A stretch of DNA of 64,000 bases from Halioglobus sp. (lineage in GTDB: Bacteria; Pseudomonadota; Gammaproteobacteria; Pseudomonadales; Halieaceae), in assembly GCA_020443425.1 (NCBI GenBank), contig JAGRIE010000002.1, positions 62,001 to 126,000 of the forward strand, written 5' to 3'. A program made the translations under genes and the position numbers. The notes under the pieces are model-generated. The model was not told the origin of the DNA. It was given only the letters and a program-made list of their open reading frames with translations, and searched no databases. This document shows positions 25,063-33,587 of this stretch, piece after piece; position 1 is the stretch's first letter; each line of letters opens with the position of its first letter.

Positions 25063-26310
25063 CTACTTCCTGAGGCCCCGTTCCAGGATGTGTACGACTC
25101 GCTGCAGCGAATCGTTCAACTGGCGCTCGGTGAATTCGTAGATCACCACATCCGGTTGGAACTGCTCCACTGCGGCGCTCAACATGCCTCTCTTGACGGT
25201 GACATAGTGGACGTAGAGGACTTCTGAGAAGCTCCTGTTCAGGTAGGGCGTCAGGTGCGAGGCGAAAGAGTCGCGGACAACCAGCGCCTTGAACCTGCTG
25301 TGCGGGTTCCGGTTCACCGCCAGCCAGTCCTGGTAGAGCACCTCGGAATTCGGGTAGCTGGCTTCCGGCACAGCCTGCTCGCCGTTGATATTGGGCAGGT
25401 CGGCTCCGGTTTCCACCACCTGCATGGTCACCAGTGGATCGCGCTCCAGCAGGCATTCATAGGCGGTGTCCCGCGGCCCCAGCGACGCCACTGGTGTTGT
25501 CCAGAATTCGGCTGACAGGTAGTCGGTTTTGTTGAAGGCCGACAGGTCGCGGTACGCCATCTCCTGTTCGGCTACCAGCGCCACAGGCAGGCCCTGGGCG
25601 TGCAGCCCCTGGCCAACGATATCCCGGTAGGCGAGATAGGCACCCCAGCAGGTCCAGTGCGAGTCCAGTTCCCGGTACAGCATACGCCCCCTGCCGGCCT
25701 CGCCGGTCTTGGCGTCCAGCAAGACGGATTTCAGGTCAACATAGTGGCGACTGCCGCTCTCAGCCTGGTTCACCTGGTCCAGGTGGCTGGGGCCGACCTG
25801 TTTGATCCGGCCGGGAAGATACTCCGGGTAGATGCTCTGCTTCTCCGGGGCGGCGAAGTAAAGAAAGGCGATGCCGCGCTTGGCCAACTGCCGCTGTATG
25901 CGTTGCATGTTTTCCCTGAACTCAGCCAACTGCGCGTCCTCCAGCGGCCTGGCGCCACGCAGCACCTCCGTGGTATCTCCGACAGACAGGAAGATCCACT
26001 GCTCTTTCCCGGCCATGTACTGGGGGGCGAGATCGATGCCCAGCGTCAGTTTCAGGATATTGGCGGTATTCAACAGCGGGGTCCGCAGCGCAAAATTATC
26101 GCGGTAGTAGTGTTCCAACGCGGCCGGGTAGTCCAGCCAACCGGTCAGGGTGTCGGGTAGCCGGGGTGCCGGGGACTGAGCCCGGTTTTCGCCGAGGTCT
26201 GTGAACCTGTCATCTGCCAGATACAGTAACTGGCTGGCCAATGGCACAAACAACAAGGCGAGAAAAAGCATTGCCAGTGCTGTGTCGGGTAGTTTCAGCG
26301 ACGGTTTCAC
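25063..26310 (-). CDS. AlgJ/AlgX-like SGNH-fold O-acetyltransferase, periplasmic
   Basis: A 415-residue protein with one N-terminal membrane anchor (TALAMLFLALLFVPLASQLLYL) and a periplasmic SGNH-like domain of the alginate O-acetylation family. The family pattern includes YRDNFALRTPLL early, LYFAAPEKQSIYPEYLP, the DxHW-type ELDSHWTCWGAYLAY and the RDSFASHL nucleophile-type segment. It would move acetyl groups, delivered across the membrane by the adjacent AlgI-like protein, onto an exported polymer. It starts with GTG at 26310, 3 nt after the MBOAT stop. No alginate polymerase genes are near, so the acceptor glycan is unknown. Confidence 0.85.
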   Translation of the reverse strand: MKPSLKLPDTALAMLFLALLFVPLASQLLYLADDRFTDLGENRAQSPAPRLPDTLTGWLDYPAALEHYYRDNFALRTPLLNTANILKLTLGIDLAPQYMAGKEQWIFLSVGDTTEVLRGARPLEDAQLAEFRENMQRIQRQLAKRGIAFLYFAAPEKQSIYPEYLPGRIKQVGPSHLDQVNQAESGSRHYVDLKSVLLDAKTGEAGRGRMLYRELDSHWTCWGAYLAYRDIVGQGLHAQGLPVALVAEQEMAYRDLSAFNKTDYLSAEFWTTPVASLGPRDTAYECLLERDPLVTMQVVETGADLPNINGEQAVPEASYPNSEVLYQDWLAVNRNPHSRFKALVVRDSFASHLTPYLNRSFSEVLYVHYVTVKRGMLSAAVEQFQPDVVIYEFTERQLNDSLQRVVHILERGLRK

Positions 26311-26313
26311 GGC

Positions 26314-27747
26314 CTAGAACCTGAAATAGATGAAGGGGTTGAATGTGGTCGACGCCACCGCGAGGAAAACCAGTGCGGCAAGCCCGTACATGAATGCCCA
26401 CTGCGACACAAAGTACCAGCCGCGGTGGCGCTGCAGCACCGGGATACAGCAATGAAATGCAAGCCATGGATAGACAGGGGCTGCCAGCACCGCACCGGCC
26501 AGCAGCGCGGCGAGGATATCGGGCTTGAGGATGACCCCCGCGAGGAAGCCTGCGACCGGCGTCGCCTCACCCATGCCCAGCATGACCGCTGCATAGTCGA
26601 ACGCCTGTGGCAGTGTCTCGGCGCGAAAAAACACCCAGGCAAAGCACACCACAATCAGCGTGTACGCGTGGCGCAGTGGGCGCCATAGCGCGTTCAGGAA
26701 AGCGCCGAACGGGCCGCGTTCAAGCACCAGGAAGCAGCCGTGAATCATTCCCCACAGGACAAAATTCCAGCTGGCGCCATGCCACAGGCCGCAGAGGAAG
26801 AACACCAGCATGAGGTTGAAATAGGTGCGCGCCGCGCCAGACCGGTTGCCGCCGAGGGGGATATACAGGTAGTCCCGAAACCAGCTCGACAGTGAAATAT
26901 GCCAGCGCCGCCAAAAATCCTGCAATGAGGTGGCAATGTAGGGATAGTTGAAGTTTTCCTGGAAGCGGAAGCCCAGCATTCTGCCGAGTCCGATCGCCAT
27001 ATCGGAGTAGCCGGAAAAATCAAAGTAGATTTGCAGCGCATAGCAAATGATACCCAGCCATGCGAGTGCGAACCCCAGTTCGGCAGTGGGTGCGGAGAAT
27101 GCCGCCGTTGCCACCTGCCCCATGGAGTTGGCAATCAACAGCTTCTTCGCCAGTCCCATCAGGAAGCGGCGCGCGCCGCTGACAAACAGGGAGCTGCCGA
27201 TATGTCGCTGCACTATCTGCTTGCTGATGTCGTGATAGCGGACTATGGGGCCGGCGACCAGTTGCGGGAACAGTGCGATATAGAGGGCGACATGCCCCGG
27301 TCGTCTCTGGGCTGCGACATCTCCCCGGTACACATCGATGATGTAGGACATCGCCTGGAAGGTAAAAAAGGAAATCCCGAGCGGCAGGTGTACCGGTGCC
27401 AGTACGATCGGTGGTATATCCGCCCACTGCAACAGGGCATTGGCGGTGTCGACGAGGAAGTTCGCGTATTTGAAGGCCGCCAGCAGTGACAGGTTGGTCG
27501 CCACACCGATCGCCAGCCACAGTCGCGGATAGCGTGACTGCCGGAAATGCTCAATTGCGACACCGAAGCAGTAGTTTGCCGCAATCGAAACAAGCATCAA
27601 CAGGACATAGAGCGTCTCGCCCCAGCTGTAGAACAGCAAGCTGGCGAGCAGCAGTACACTGTTCTTGAGTCGCGCCGGCGCGAAATAGTGCAGCGCCAGC
27701 ACCAGCGGGAGAAAAGCAAACAGGAATACCGGGCTGGTGAATAGCAA
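26314..27747 (-). CDS. MBOAT-family O-acyltransferase, AlgI-like
   Basis: A 477-residue multi-pass membrane protein that exports acyl (usually acetyl) groups for polysaccharide O-acetylation. Family hallmarks are FNYPYIATSLQDFWRRWHIS, SSWFRDYLYIPLGGNR and FLCGLWHGASWNFVLWG with the catalytic His. It starts MLFTSPVFLFAFLPLVL as AlgI proteins do, but the Met codon is TTG (27747), preceded by AAGG 6 nt upstream. It is coupled to the AlgJ-like gene downstream. A CAGGGGTGCCCCTG palindrome lies 12 nt upstream of the start. Confidence 0.93.
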   Translation of the reverse strand: MLFTSPVFLFAFLPLVLALHYFAPARLKNSVLLLASLLFYSWGETLYVLLMLVSIAANYCFGVAIEHFRQSRYPRLWLAIGVATNLSLLAAFKYANFLVDTANALLQWADIPPIVLAPVHLPLGISFFTFQAMSYIIDVYRGDVAAQRRPGHVALYIALFPQLVAGPIVRYHDISKQIVQRHIGSSLFVSGARRFLMGLAKKLLIANSMGQVATAAFSAPTAELGFALAWLGIICYALQIYFDFSGYSDMAIGLGRMLGFRFQENFNYPYIATSLQDFWRRWHISLSSWFRDYLYIPLGGNRSGAARTYFNLMLVFFLCGLWHGASWNFVLWGMIHGCFLVLERGPFGAFLNALWRPLRHAYTLIVVCFAWVFFRAETLPQAFDYAAVMLGMGEATPVAGFLAGVILKPDILAALLAGAVLAAPVYPWLAFHCCIPVLQRHRGWYFVSQWAFMYGLAALVFLAVASTTFNPFIYFRF

Positions 27748-27758
27748 TGTCGGCCTTG

Positions 27759-27772
27759 CAGGGGTGCCCCTG
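27759..27772. promoter_or_regulatory. Short palindrome upstream of the AlgI-like gene
   Basis: CAGGGGTGCCCCTG has perfect 6-bp arms around TG. It lies just before the TTG start of the MBOAT gene and could be an operator or an RNA hairpin near the ribosome binding site. Function not known. Confidence 0.3.
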
Positions 27773-27932
27773 TGTTGGGTGTGTTATGGAGCAGGGCCGG
27801 GGATTATAGATTTGTTCCGTGCCGATAGCCATTTCGCAGCAGAGCGCTGCTGCACTGCGCCGCCCACAGGAATCGTTTGACCAACGCGGGAGAATCCATC
27901 ACATTGGTGAGCCGCAAAACCCGGAGATGACC

Positions 27933-28577
27933 ATGATAACTATTCACCACCTCGGCGTATCGCAGTCCGACCGCATTGTCTGGTTGATGGAAGAGCTCAA
28001 CCTGCCCTATGAATTGAAATGGTACGACCGGGGGGAGGATTTCCTGGCCCCGCCAGAGTTTCGCGCCCTGCACCCCGCGGGGACGGCGCCGATCATCACA
28101 GACGGTGACCTGGTCATGGCCGAGTCCACAGCGATTGTCGAGTATATTTCACAGCGACATGGAGGCGGTGCGCTGTCCGTGCAACCGGATGATCCCGATT
28201 ATCCCCACTACCTGTTCTGGATGCAGTTCAATAACAACCTGCAGTCGGCGCTCTTCATCAAACTGGCAGTTCAGTCCACCGGGGTCACACCGGATGCGGG
28301 CGGCCCGATGATGGCCACCACGCAGCGCCGTGAAGACGGCATTTACGCAGCGCTGGAGCAGCGGCTGGGCGAATCGGACTATCTCGGAGGCCCGGAATTC
28401 AGTTGCGCCGATATCATGTCCATGTTCAACCTGACGTCACTGACCATGCTGGGTGCGCGGGCGATCGACGATAGCATGCCGAATACCAAGGCCTATGTGG
28501 AGCGGGTGTCGGCCCGGCCGGCCTACCAGAAGGCCATGTCAATCGCGGGGCCTGCGGCCAGCCGCCCCGCCGGCTGA
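27933..28577 (+). CDS. Glutathione S-transferase family protein
   Basis: A 214-residue GST, distinct from the one at 18257-18964. The N-domain reads ITIHHLGVSQSDRIVWLMEEL with Ser in the catalytic position, GTAPIITDGDLVMAESTAIVEYI containing the cis-Pro and the E-S pair that binds the gamma-glutamyl moiety, then a helical C-domain with YLGGPEFSCADIMSMF. ATG 27933 has GGAG 6 nt upstream; the ATG at 27927 is too close to it. Longer frames back to 27819 are rejected. It is divergent from the O-acetylation pair. Confidence 0.9.
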   Translation: MITIHHLGVSQSDRIVWLMEELNLPYELKWYDRGEDFLAPPEFRALHPAGTAPIITDGDLVMAESTAIVEYISQRHGGGALSVQPDDPDYPHYLFWMQFNNNLQSALFIKLAVQSTGVTPDAGGPMMATTQRREDGIYAALEQRLGESDYLGGPEFSCADIMSMFNLTSLTMLGARAIDDSMPNTKAYVERVSARPAYQKAMSIAGPAASRPAG

Positions 28578-28601
28578 GGTGCGGCGGGTGTAATTCTGCC
28601 A

Positions 28602-28634
28602 TTGACGGGTCACAAGCGGTGGCGCTATTATAAT
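28602..28634 (+). promoter_or_regulatory. Candidate sigma70 promoter of the cytochrome c/FAD-oxidase operon
   Basis: TTGACG (28602-28607, 5/6 match) is followed after 18 nt by TATTAT (28626-28631), overlapping a perfect TATAAT at 28629-28634 with 21-nt spacing. Transcription would begin near 28640, which favours ATG 28675 as the cytochrome start. Confidence 0.6.
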
Positions 28635-28674
28635 AGTCATGACTAGTTTATTAATGCATGCGAGACAATCGGTG

Positions 28675-29043
28675 ATGAAACCCACAAGAATTCTGCTGTT
28701 GCTGGTGGCAGTGGTACTCGCGGGCTGTGACAGGCCCTCATCCTTCAGTTCTCCCGAGATGGAGGCCGCCAGTCGACAGCTGGTGCCGCAGGACCCGGAG
28801 ATTGCGGCGATTTATGGCCGCAGTTGCAGCAGCTGCCACACAGTCGCTGCCACCGGCGCGCCCCTCACCGGTGATGCGTCGGCCTGGACGCCGCGCATGG
28901 CCAAGGGCATGGACGCGATGGTGGACAGTGTGATCAATGGCTTTGGCGGTATGCCCCCGTTTGGCCTGTGCATGGACTGTGACGCCCAGCAGTTTGAAGC
29001 CCTGATCGAGTTCATGGCAACGCCGGGGGCATCCCATGATTAA
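28675..29043 (+). CDS. Cytochrome c5-like monoheme lipoprotein
   Basis: A 122-residue lipoprotein. The signal is MKPTRILLLLVAVVLAGC with the lipobox Cys at 18. The heme site is CSSCH (residues 51-55), the probable axial Met lies in NGFGGMPPFG, and a second Cys pair CMDC follows as in cytochrome c5. It is anchored at a membrane on the periplasmic side. Its 3' end overlaps the Tat-exported FAD oxidase by 8 nt, which argues that it is that enzyme's electron acceptor. A start at 28639 is possible but lies at the predicted transcription start. Confidence 0.88.
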   Translation: MKPTRILLLLVAVVLAGCDRPSSFSSPEMEAASRQLVPQDPEIAAIYGRSCSSCHTVAATGAPLTGDASAWTPRMAKGMDAMVDSVINGFGGMPPFGLCMDCDAQQFEALIEFMATPGASHD

Positions 29044-30409
29044 GCGTCGCAGTGTGCTGGGTGCGCTGGTGGCTGCCGCGGTCGGCAGCCAGACCCTGTC
29101 GCTGCGAGCGCTGGCGGCTGCCGATAGCAACAAGGTGCGCACCATCCCGTGGCGCAACTGGTCGGGTTCGCAGAAGTGCGAACCTGCGGCGCGCAGCGCG
29201 CCGGCGACGGTCGCCGAACTGCAGGAGCTGATCGCGTCGGCCAAAGGCACAGTGCGGGCAGTGGGCGCCGGACACTCCTTCAGTCCGCTGGTGCCCACCG
29301 ATGGCACCATCGTGTCACTGTCGCGCCTCAGCGGCATCGTCGAGCACAGTTCGAAAACACTGCAGGCCACACTGTGGGCCGGCAGTCGCCTCGGCGACAT
29401 CGGCCAGCCGCTGGAAGACGCGGGGCAGGCGCTGATCAATATGCCGGATATCGACGAGCAGACGCTCGCCGGCTGCCTCGCCACGGCAACCCACGGCACC
29501 GGGGTCGATATCGGCTGTATGTCGACCTTTATCGAGGGCCTGCAACTGGTGGATGCCCGTGGCGACCTGGTGTACTGCGACGCCAAACAGAACCCCGATG
29601 TATTCCAGGCGGCGAAAGTGTCCATGGGGGCGCTCGGCGTGATCACGCAGGTCAGGCTGCAGAATATGGCGCCCTACCGCTTGCGCCGGGAGACGGTGTG
29701 GCGCGAGTTTGATGAGATCCTCGACATCGCCGATACCATGGCGGACCAGCACCGCAATTTCGAGTTCTTCTATATTCCCTACTCCGGTATGGGCTTCACC
29801 GATACCCATGACTTCACTGACGAGCCGCTGGGGTCCACTGAGAAAATCGACAGCAACGACTCCGTACAGGACCTGAAGATGGCGCGCGACTGGCTGGATG
29901 GCTCGCCGCGGCTGCGCGAGCTAATCCTCAGCAGTGTTGTGAAAACCCTCAGTGATGAAGTCACCGTGGAGAGCTCCTGGAAGAACTACGCCAATGAGCG
30001 CAACGTCCGCTTCAATGAGATGGAGTATCACCTGCCGCGAGAACACGGTCTGCAGGCGATGCGGGAGGTCCGCGCGGCGCTGGAAAAAAATCACCCCGAG
30101 GTGTTCTTCCCGATCGAGGTGCGCTTCATCAAGGGCGATGATATCTGGCTGAGCCCCTTCCACCAGCGCGACACTATGTCGATAGCGGTGCACCGCTACT
30201 TCGAGGAGGACTACCGGCCGTACTTCGCCACGATAGAACCCATTTTCCGCAAGTACAACGGGCGCCCGCACTGGGGCAAGATCAATACGCTGCAGCGCAA
30301 GGACTTCCAGCAATTGTACCCGCGCTGGAATGATTTTGCGGAACTGCGCAGGTCCATGGATCCGGCGGGCCGATTCCTCAACCCCTACCTGGCTGGCTTG
30401 TTCGGCTAG
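29036..30409 (+). CDS. Tat-exported FAD-linked sugar-lactone/alditol oxidoreductase
   Basis: A 457-residue enzyme of the D-arabinono-1,4-lactone oxidase / alditol oxidase group. The N-terminus MIKRRSVLGALVAAAVGSQT is a twin-arginine signal, so the folded flavoprotein is exported. VGAGHSFS has the His (residue 80) that carries FAD covalently in this family. LAGCLATATHGTG and SMGALGVITQVRL are further FAD-domain motifs, and RPHWGKI near the C-terminus is the ALO signature. It probably oxidises a sugar, polyol or lactone in the periplasm and passes electrons to the overlapping cytochrome c lipoprotein. Confidence 0.88.
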   Translation: MIKRRSVLGALVAAAVGSQTLSLRALAAADSNKVRTIPWRNWSGSQKCEPAARSAPATVAELQELIASAKGTVRAVGAGHSFSPLVPTDGTIVSLSRLSGIVEHSSKTLQATLWAGSRLGDIGQPLEDAGQALINMPDIDEQTLAGCLATATHGTGVDIGCMSTFIEGLQLVDARGDLVYCDAKQNPDVFQAAKVSMGALGVITQVRLQNMAPYRLRRETVWREFDEILDIADTMADQHRNFEFFYIPYSGMGFTDTHDFTDEPLGSTEKIDSNDSVQDLKMARDWLDGSPRLRELILSSVVKTLSDEVTVESSWKNYANERNVRFNEMEYHLPREHGLQAMREVRAALEKNHPEVFFPIEVRFIKGDDIWLSPFHQRDTMSIAVHRYFEEDYRPYFATIEPIFRKYNGRPHWGKINTLQRKDFQQLYPRWNDFAELRRSMDPAGRFLNPYLAGLFG

Positions 30410-30431
30410 ACCCCGCGCGGGGCGGGGTCTA
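30407..30431. terminator. Perfect hairpin starting at the FAD-oxidase stop codon
   Basis: TAGACCCCGC and GCGGGGTCTA form a perfect 10-bp stem with a GCGGG loop, and its first three bases are the stop codon. No U-tract follows. It may end the cytochrome/oxidase transcript or protect its 3' end before the next gene 26 nt on. Confidence 0.55.
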
Positions 30432-30456
30432 AACTGCGGGCATGGGAGGCCATCCT

Positions 30457-31071
30457 ATGCTCGAGATCACAGCCGCCTTGTCACTGGGTGCGATCGCCTG
30501 GACGCTCACGGAGTACCTGCTCCACCGTTTCGTGTTCCACGGCCGGTCGGTGCGGGGGCCGGGAGCGAGGGAGCATCGACGCCACCACGCCCAGGCCGAC
30601 TACTTTGCCCCAGCGTGGCAGAAGGCCATAGCCGCCGTGGCTGCGGTCTCTATACTGCTGCCGCTGTCATCGCTGCTGATCGGTGTGACCTTGGGTGCCG
30701 CCTTCACGCTCGGGTTTGTCGCGATGTATATACTCTATGAAATCCTGCACCGCCGCGCCCATACCCACCCGCCCCGCAATCGCTACGGGCGCTGGCGCCG
30801 CAAGCATCATTTCGCGCACCATTTTGCCGACCCGCGCCTGGCGCAGGGCGTGACAACGCCGCTCTGGGACAGGGTGTTCGGCACGCGCCTGCTGGTCGAG
30901 CGCGTGCGGGTGCCCCGCCGCCTGGCGATGCGCTGGCTGGTCGACGACGCGGGCGAAATCCTCGATGCCTTCGCTGCGGACTACCTGCTGGTCGGCTCCC
31001 GGCGGCGCGATGAGGCAAGCCGTGGCGATGACGCCGCGTCAGCGATGGCGAATCGACAACCCCGCGACTGA
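30457..31071 (+). CDS. Fatty acid hydroxylase/sterol desaturase superfamily membrane protein
   Basis: A 204-residue di-iron membrane oxygenase. The His-box pattern is EYLLHRFVFHG, EHRRHHAQ, EILHRRAHTHP and KHHFAHHF, interleaved with hydrophobic helices, giving the eight or more His ligands of the family. It could hydroxylate a fatty acyl chain, sterol-like or carotenoid substrate; the length is close to bacterial beta-carotene hydroxylases but the motifs fit the general family better. ATG 30457 has GGGAGG 7 nt upstream, better than ATG 30442. Confidence 0.85.
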   Translation: MLEITAALSLGAIAWTLTEYLLHRFVFHGRSVRGPGAREHRRHHAQADYFAPAWQKAIAAVAAVSILLPLSSLLIGVTLGAAFTLGFVAMYILYEILHRRAHTHPPRNRYGRWRRKHHFAHHFADPRLAQGVTTPLWDRVFGTRLLVERVRVPRRLAMRWLVDDAGEILDAFAADYLLVGSRRRDEASRGDDAASAMANRQPRD

Positions 31072-31115
31072 AAGTGTCCCGCCGCCGGCGGCATGATCTG
31101 TAGCGCGCACGCCTG

Positions 31116-31187
31116 CGTACTGTATTGGACAGCTGCGGCAGTGTTCCGCTACAGTCCCGTCATTTGCCAGCCGTCCAATGCAGTACG
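31116..31187 (+). promoter_or_regulatory. Long imperfect stem-loop in the leader of the CoA-transferase gene
   Basis: The arms 31116-31135 and 31168-31187 are each 20 nt and pair with 18 Watson-Crick pairs, one G-U and one A-C mismatch around a 32-nt loop. The 3' arm ends 13 nt before ATG 31201, so folding could affect translation start. It might equally be a remnant of a small inverted-repeat element. Nothing else is seen in the gap 31072-31200. Confidence 0.6.
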
Positions 31188-31200
31188 AGAACCCCGTCCC

Positions 31201-32481
31201 ATGACCAACCTGAACTACGTCACTGCGGCAGAAGCGGTGCAGAACATCCAGTCCGGTGAGCGCGTGTTTCTGCACAGCGCTGCGGCCACGCCCCAGTTGT
31301 TGGTGGATGCGATGACCGCGCGCGGGGAGGAGTTGCGCGCTGTAGAGTTGGTGAGTATTCACACCGAGGGCTCCGCGCCGTATCTGGACCCGCGCTACGA
31401 GGGCGTCTTTCACCTCAATACGTTTTTTGTCGGCGCCAATACCCGTGAGGCGGTGGCCAATGGCATGGCCAGTTATGTGCCCGTGTTCCTCAGTGAGATC
31501 CCGAAGTTGTTTCGCTCCGGCATTATGCCACTGGATGTCGCGATGGTGCAGGTGAGCCCGCCGGACAAGCACGGTTACTGTTCTGTCGGGGTGTCCGTGG
31601 ATATCACCAATGCCGCGATCGAGACGGCGAAACATGTGATCGCACAGGTGAACGAAAATATGCCGAGGGTGCATGGCAACGGCATCATCCATGTCTCGGC
31701 CATCGATGCGCTGGTTGAGTGCAACCAGCCGGTTTTTGAGATCCCGCCGCCGGCGCTGACGCCAACCGACGAAAAGATAGGCAGCTTTTTCGCCGGCCTT
31801 GTTGAAGACGGCGCCACCCTGCAAACCGGGATCGGCGGAGTCCCCGATGCGGCCCTGAGGGCGTTGCGCGGACATCGCAACCTGGGGATGCACAGCGAGA
31901 TGTTCTCCGATGGTGTAATGGCACTGGTCGAGTGCGGAGCGCTGAACGGCCACAACAAGAAGCGTCAGTGGGGCAAGATTGTGAGCGGGTTTTGCATCGG
32001 TTCGCGGGCGCTGTACGATTTTGTCGACGACAACCCGATGATTGAGATGCGGGATATCTCCTACGTCAATGATACCTCGGTCATCCGCACCAATCCGAAA
32101 GTGACGGCGATCAACAGTGCACTGGAGGTGGATATCACCGGCCAGGTCTGCGCTGATTCGCTCGGCAGCCGGCAGTATTCCGGCGTGGGCGGCCAGGTCG
32201 ACTTCATTCGCGGTGCGGCCCTGTCGGAAGGGGGTAAGCCCATCATCGCGCTGAACTCGGTCACCAGTCGGGGCCAGTCACGGATTGTCACACAGCTAAA
32301 GCCGGGTGCCAGTGTCACCACCAGCCGCGCGCATGTGCATTATGTTGTCACCGAATACGGGGTCGCCTACCTGTACGGCAAGAACCTGCGGCAGCGTGCC
32401 TCGGCCCTGATCGCGATAGCGCACCCCGATCACCGCGAACAGTTGGAGCGAGACGCCTACAGCATATTCCATCGGCACTAG
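31201..32481 (+). CDS. Acetyl-CoA hydrolase/transferase (4-hydroxybutyrate CoA-transferase type)
   Basis: A 426-residue family I CoA-transferase-like protein. It contains MVQVSPPDKHGYCSVGVSVD, LQTGIGGVPDAAL for CoA binding, NSALEVDITGQVCAD (with Glu in the region of the catalytic Glu), GGQVDFIRGA and VVTEYGVAYLYGKNLRQRA. All are typical of the acetate/butyrate/4-hydroxybutyrate CoA-transferases. Substrate cannot be told from sequence. ATG 31201 is the family start; a frame open back to 31093 crosses the stem-loop and is rejected. The RND efflux pair follows 38 nt downstream. Confidence 0.93.
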   Translation: MTNLNYVTAAEAVQNIQSGERVFLHSAAATPQLLVDAMTARGEELRAVELVSIHTEGSAPYLDPRYEGVFHLNTFFVGANTREAVANGMASYVPVFLSEIPKLFRSGIMPLDVAMVQVSPPDKHGYCSVGVSVDITNAAIETAKHVIAQVNENMPRVHGNGIIHVSAIDALVECNQPVFEIPPPALTPTDEKIGSFFAGLVEDGATLQTGIGGVPDAALRALRGHRNLGMHSEMFSDGVMALVECGALNGHNKKRQWGKIVSGFCIGSRALYDFVDDNPMIEMRDISYVNDTSVIRTNPKVTAINSALEVDITGQVCADSLGSRQYSGVGGQVDFIRGAALSEGGKPIIALNSVTSRGQSRIVTQLKPGASVTTSRAHVHYVVTEYGVAYLYGKNLRQRASALIAIAHPDHREQLERDAYSIFHRH

Positions 32482-32519
32482 ACAGTGCCTGTTTATCACC
32501 CCCGATCGAGAGAGTCTGC

Positions 32520-33587
32520 ATGTTAAGGAAAACGATCAAGTTGATGATACCGCTGGCGATTATTGTCGCGGCCGTCATCCTTGCCATGGTAATGGTCGGC
32601 TCGCGCGAGGAGTTGAAGCCCGTTGACAGCGCGCAGCCGCTGCCGCATGTGCAGGCCGTGGAAGTGACGCTGTCGGAGGTGCCCATCTCTATCGTAGCGC
32701 ACGGCAATGTCACCTCCCGCTATGAACTGGAGTTGGCCAGTGAAGTGACCGGCAGGGTGGTCTGGGTCGCGCCCGAGTTCCAGCCCGGTGAAATGGTGGA
32801 GGCGGGCACCGTGTTGCTGCGTATTGACCCGGCCAATTATGAACTGGCGCTGGCACAGGCGAGGGCGGCGCTGGCCACTGCCAATATCGCACTGGCTGAC
32901 GCGCGGGCGCTGAAGCGCCAGGCCGCGATCGGCGAAGGTGAGTTGAATATTGAGGCAGCGCGCCAGCGCATCGCCAAAGCGGAGCAGGACCTGGCGTTCA
33001 CCGAGATCAAGGCACCGTTCAATGCGGTGATCGACAGGCAGTCGGTGGAGTTCGGCCAGTTTGTCAGCACCGGGCAGCCGGTGGCGCGATTGCTCAGCAG
33101 TGACACGGCGGAAGTGACGCTGCCGGTGACACCCGCAGAGGCCGGGTTCCTGGAGGCGTCACTGGGTGCGCCGGTCGTGCTCAGCGCGCAGATCGGTGAG
33201 CGGAAGCAGCAGTGGCAGGCGACGCTGAAGCGCATAGAGGCGCGCGTCGACCAGGCATCCCGTGTTATCCCGGTGATCGTCGAGGTACAGCGGCCCTACG
33301 ACACCCGTCTTCACGCGCACAGGCTGCCACTGGGTCTGTTCGTTGAGGCGACCCTTCCCGGAGAGCCCGTGGGCTCCGCGGTGCGGTTGCCGAGTTCAGT
33401 GTTGCACGCTGACGACTCGGTGTTCGTGTTCTCGGACGGCGTGCTGCGTCGGAAGCGGGTGGATGTGGTGCACCGCGCCGGTGGCACTGTGGTGATCAAC
33501 GGTGGTCTCGACCCCGGCGACCGGGTGGTCTCCACGCGTCTGGACCTGATGTTCGAGGGCATGAAAGTCGAGCTGAGTGATGGTTGA
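32520..33587 (+). CDS. RND efflux periplasmic adaptor (membrane fusion protein)
   Basis: A 355-residue HlyD/AcrA-type adaptor. It has an N-terminal membrane segment (LMIPLAIIVAAVILAMVMV), a first lipoyl half around ELASEVTGRVVWVAPEFQPGEMV, an alpha-hairpin rich in Ala (residues about 105-155), the second lipoyl half FTEIKAPFNAVIDRQSVEFGQFV, then beta-barrel and membrane-proximal domains ending GLDPGDRVVSTRLDLMFEGM. It links the RND pump to an outer-membrane channel that is not in the window. Its end overlaps the pump gene by 8 nt. Confidence 0.93.
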   Translation: MLRKTIKLMIPLAIIVAAVILAMVMVGSREELKPVDSAQPLPHVQAVEVTLSEVPISIVAHGNVTSRYELELASEVTGRVVWVAPEFQPGEMVEAGTVLLRIDPANYELALAQARAALATANIALADARALKRQAAIGEGELNIEAARQRIAKAEQDLAFTEIKAPFNAVIDRQSVEFGQFVSTGQPVARLLSSDTAEVTLPVTPAEAGFLEASLGAPVVLSAQIGERKQQWQATLKRIEARVDQASRVIPVIVEVQRPYDTRLHAHRLPLGLFVEATLPGEPVGSAVRLPSSVLHADDSVFVFSDGVLRRKRVDVVHRAGGTVVINGGLDPGDRVVSTRLDLMFEGMKVELSDG

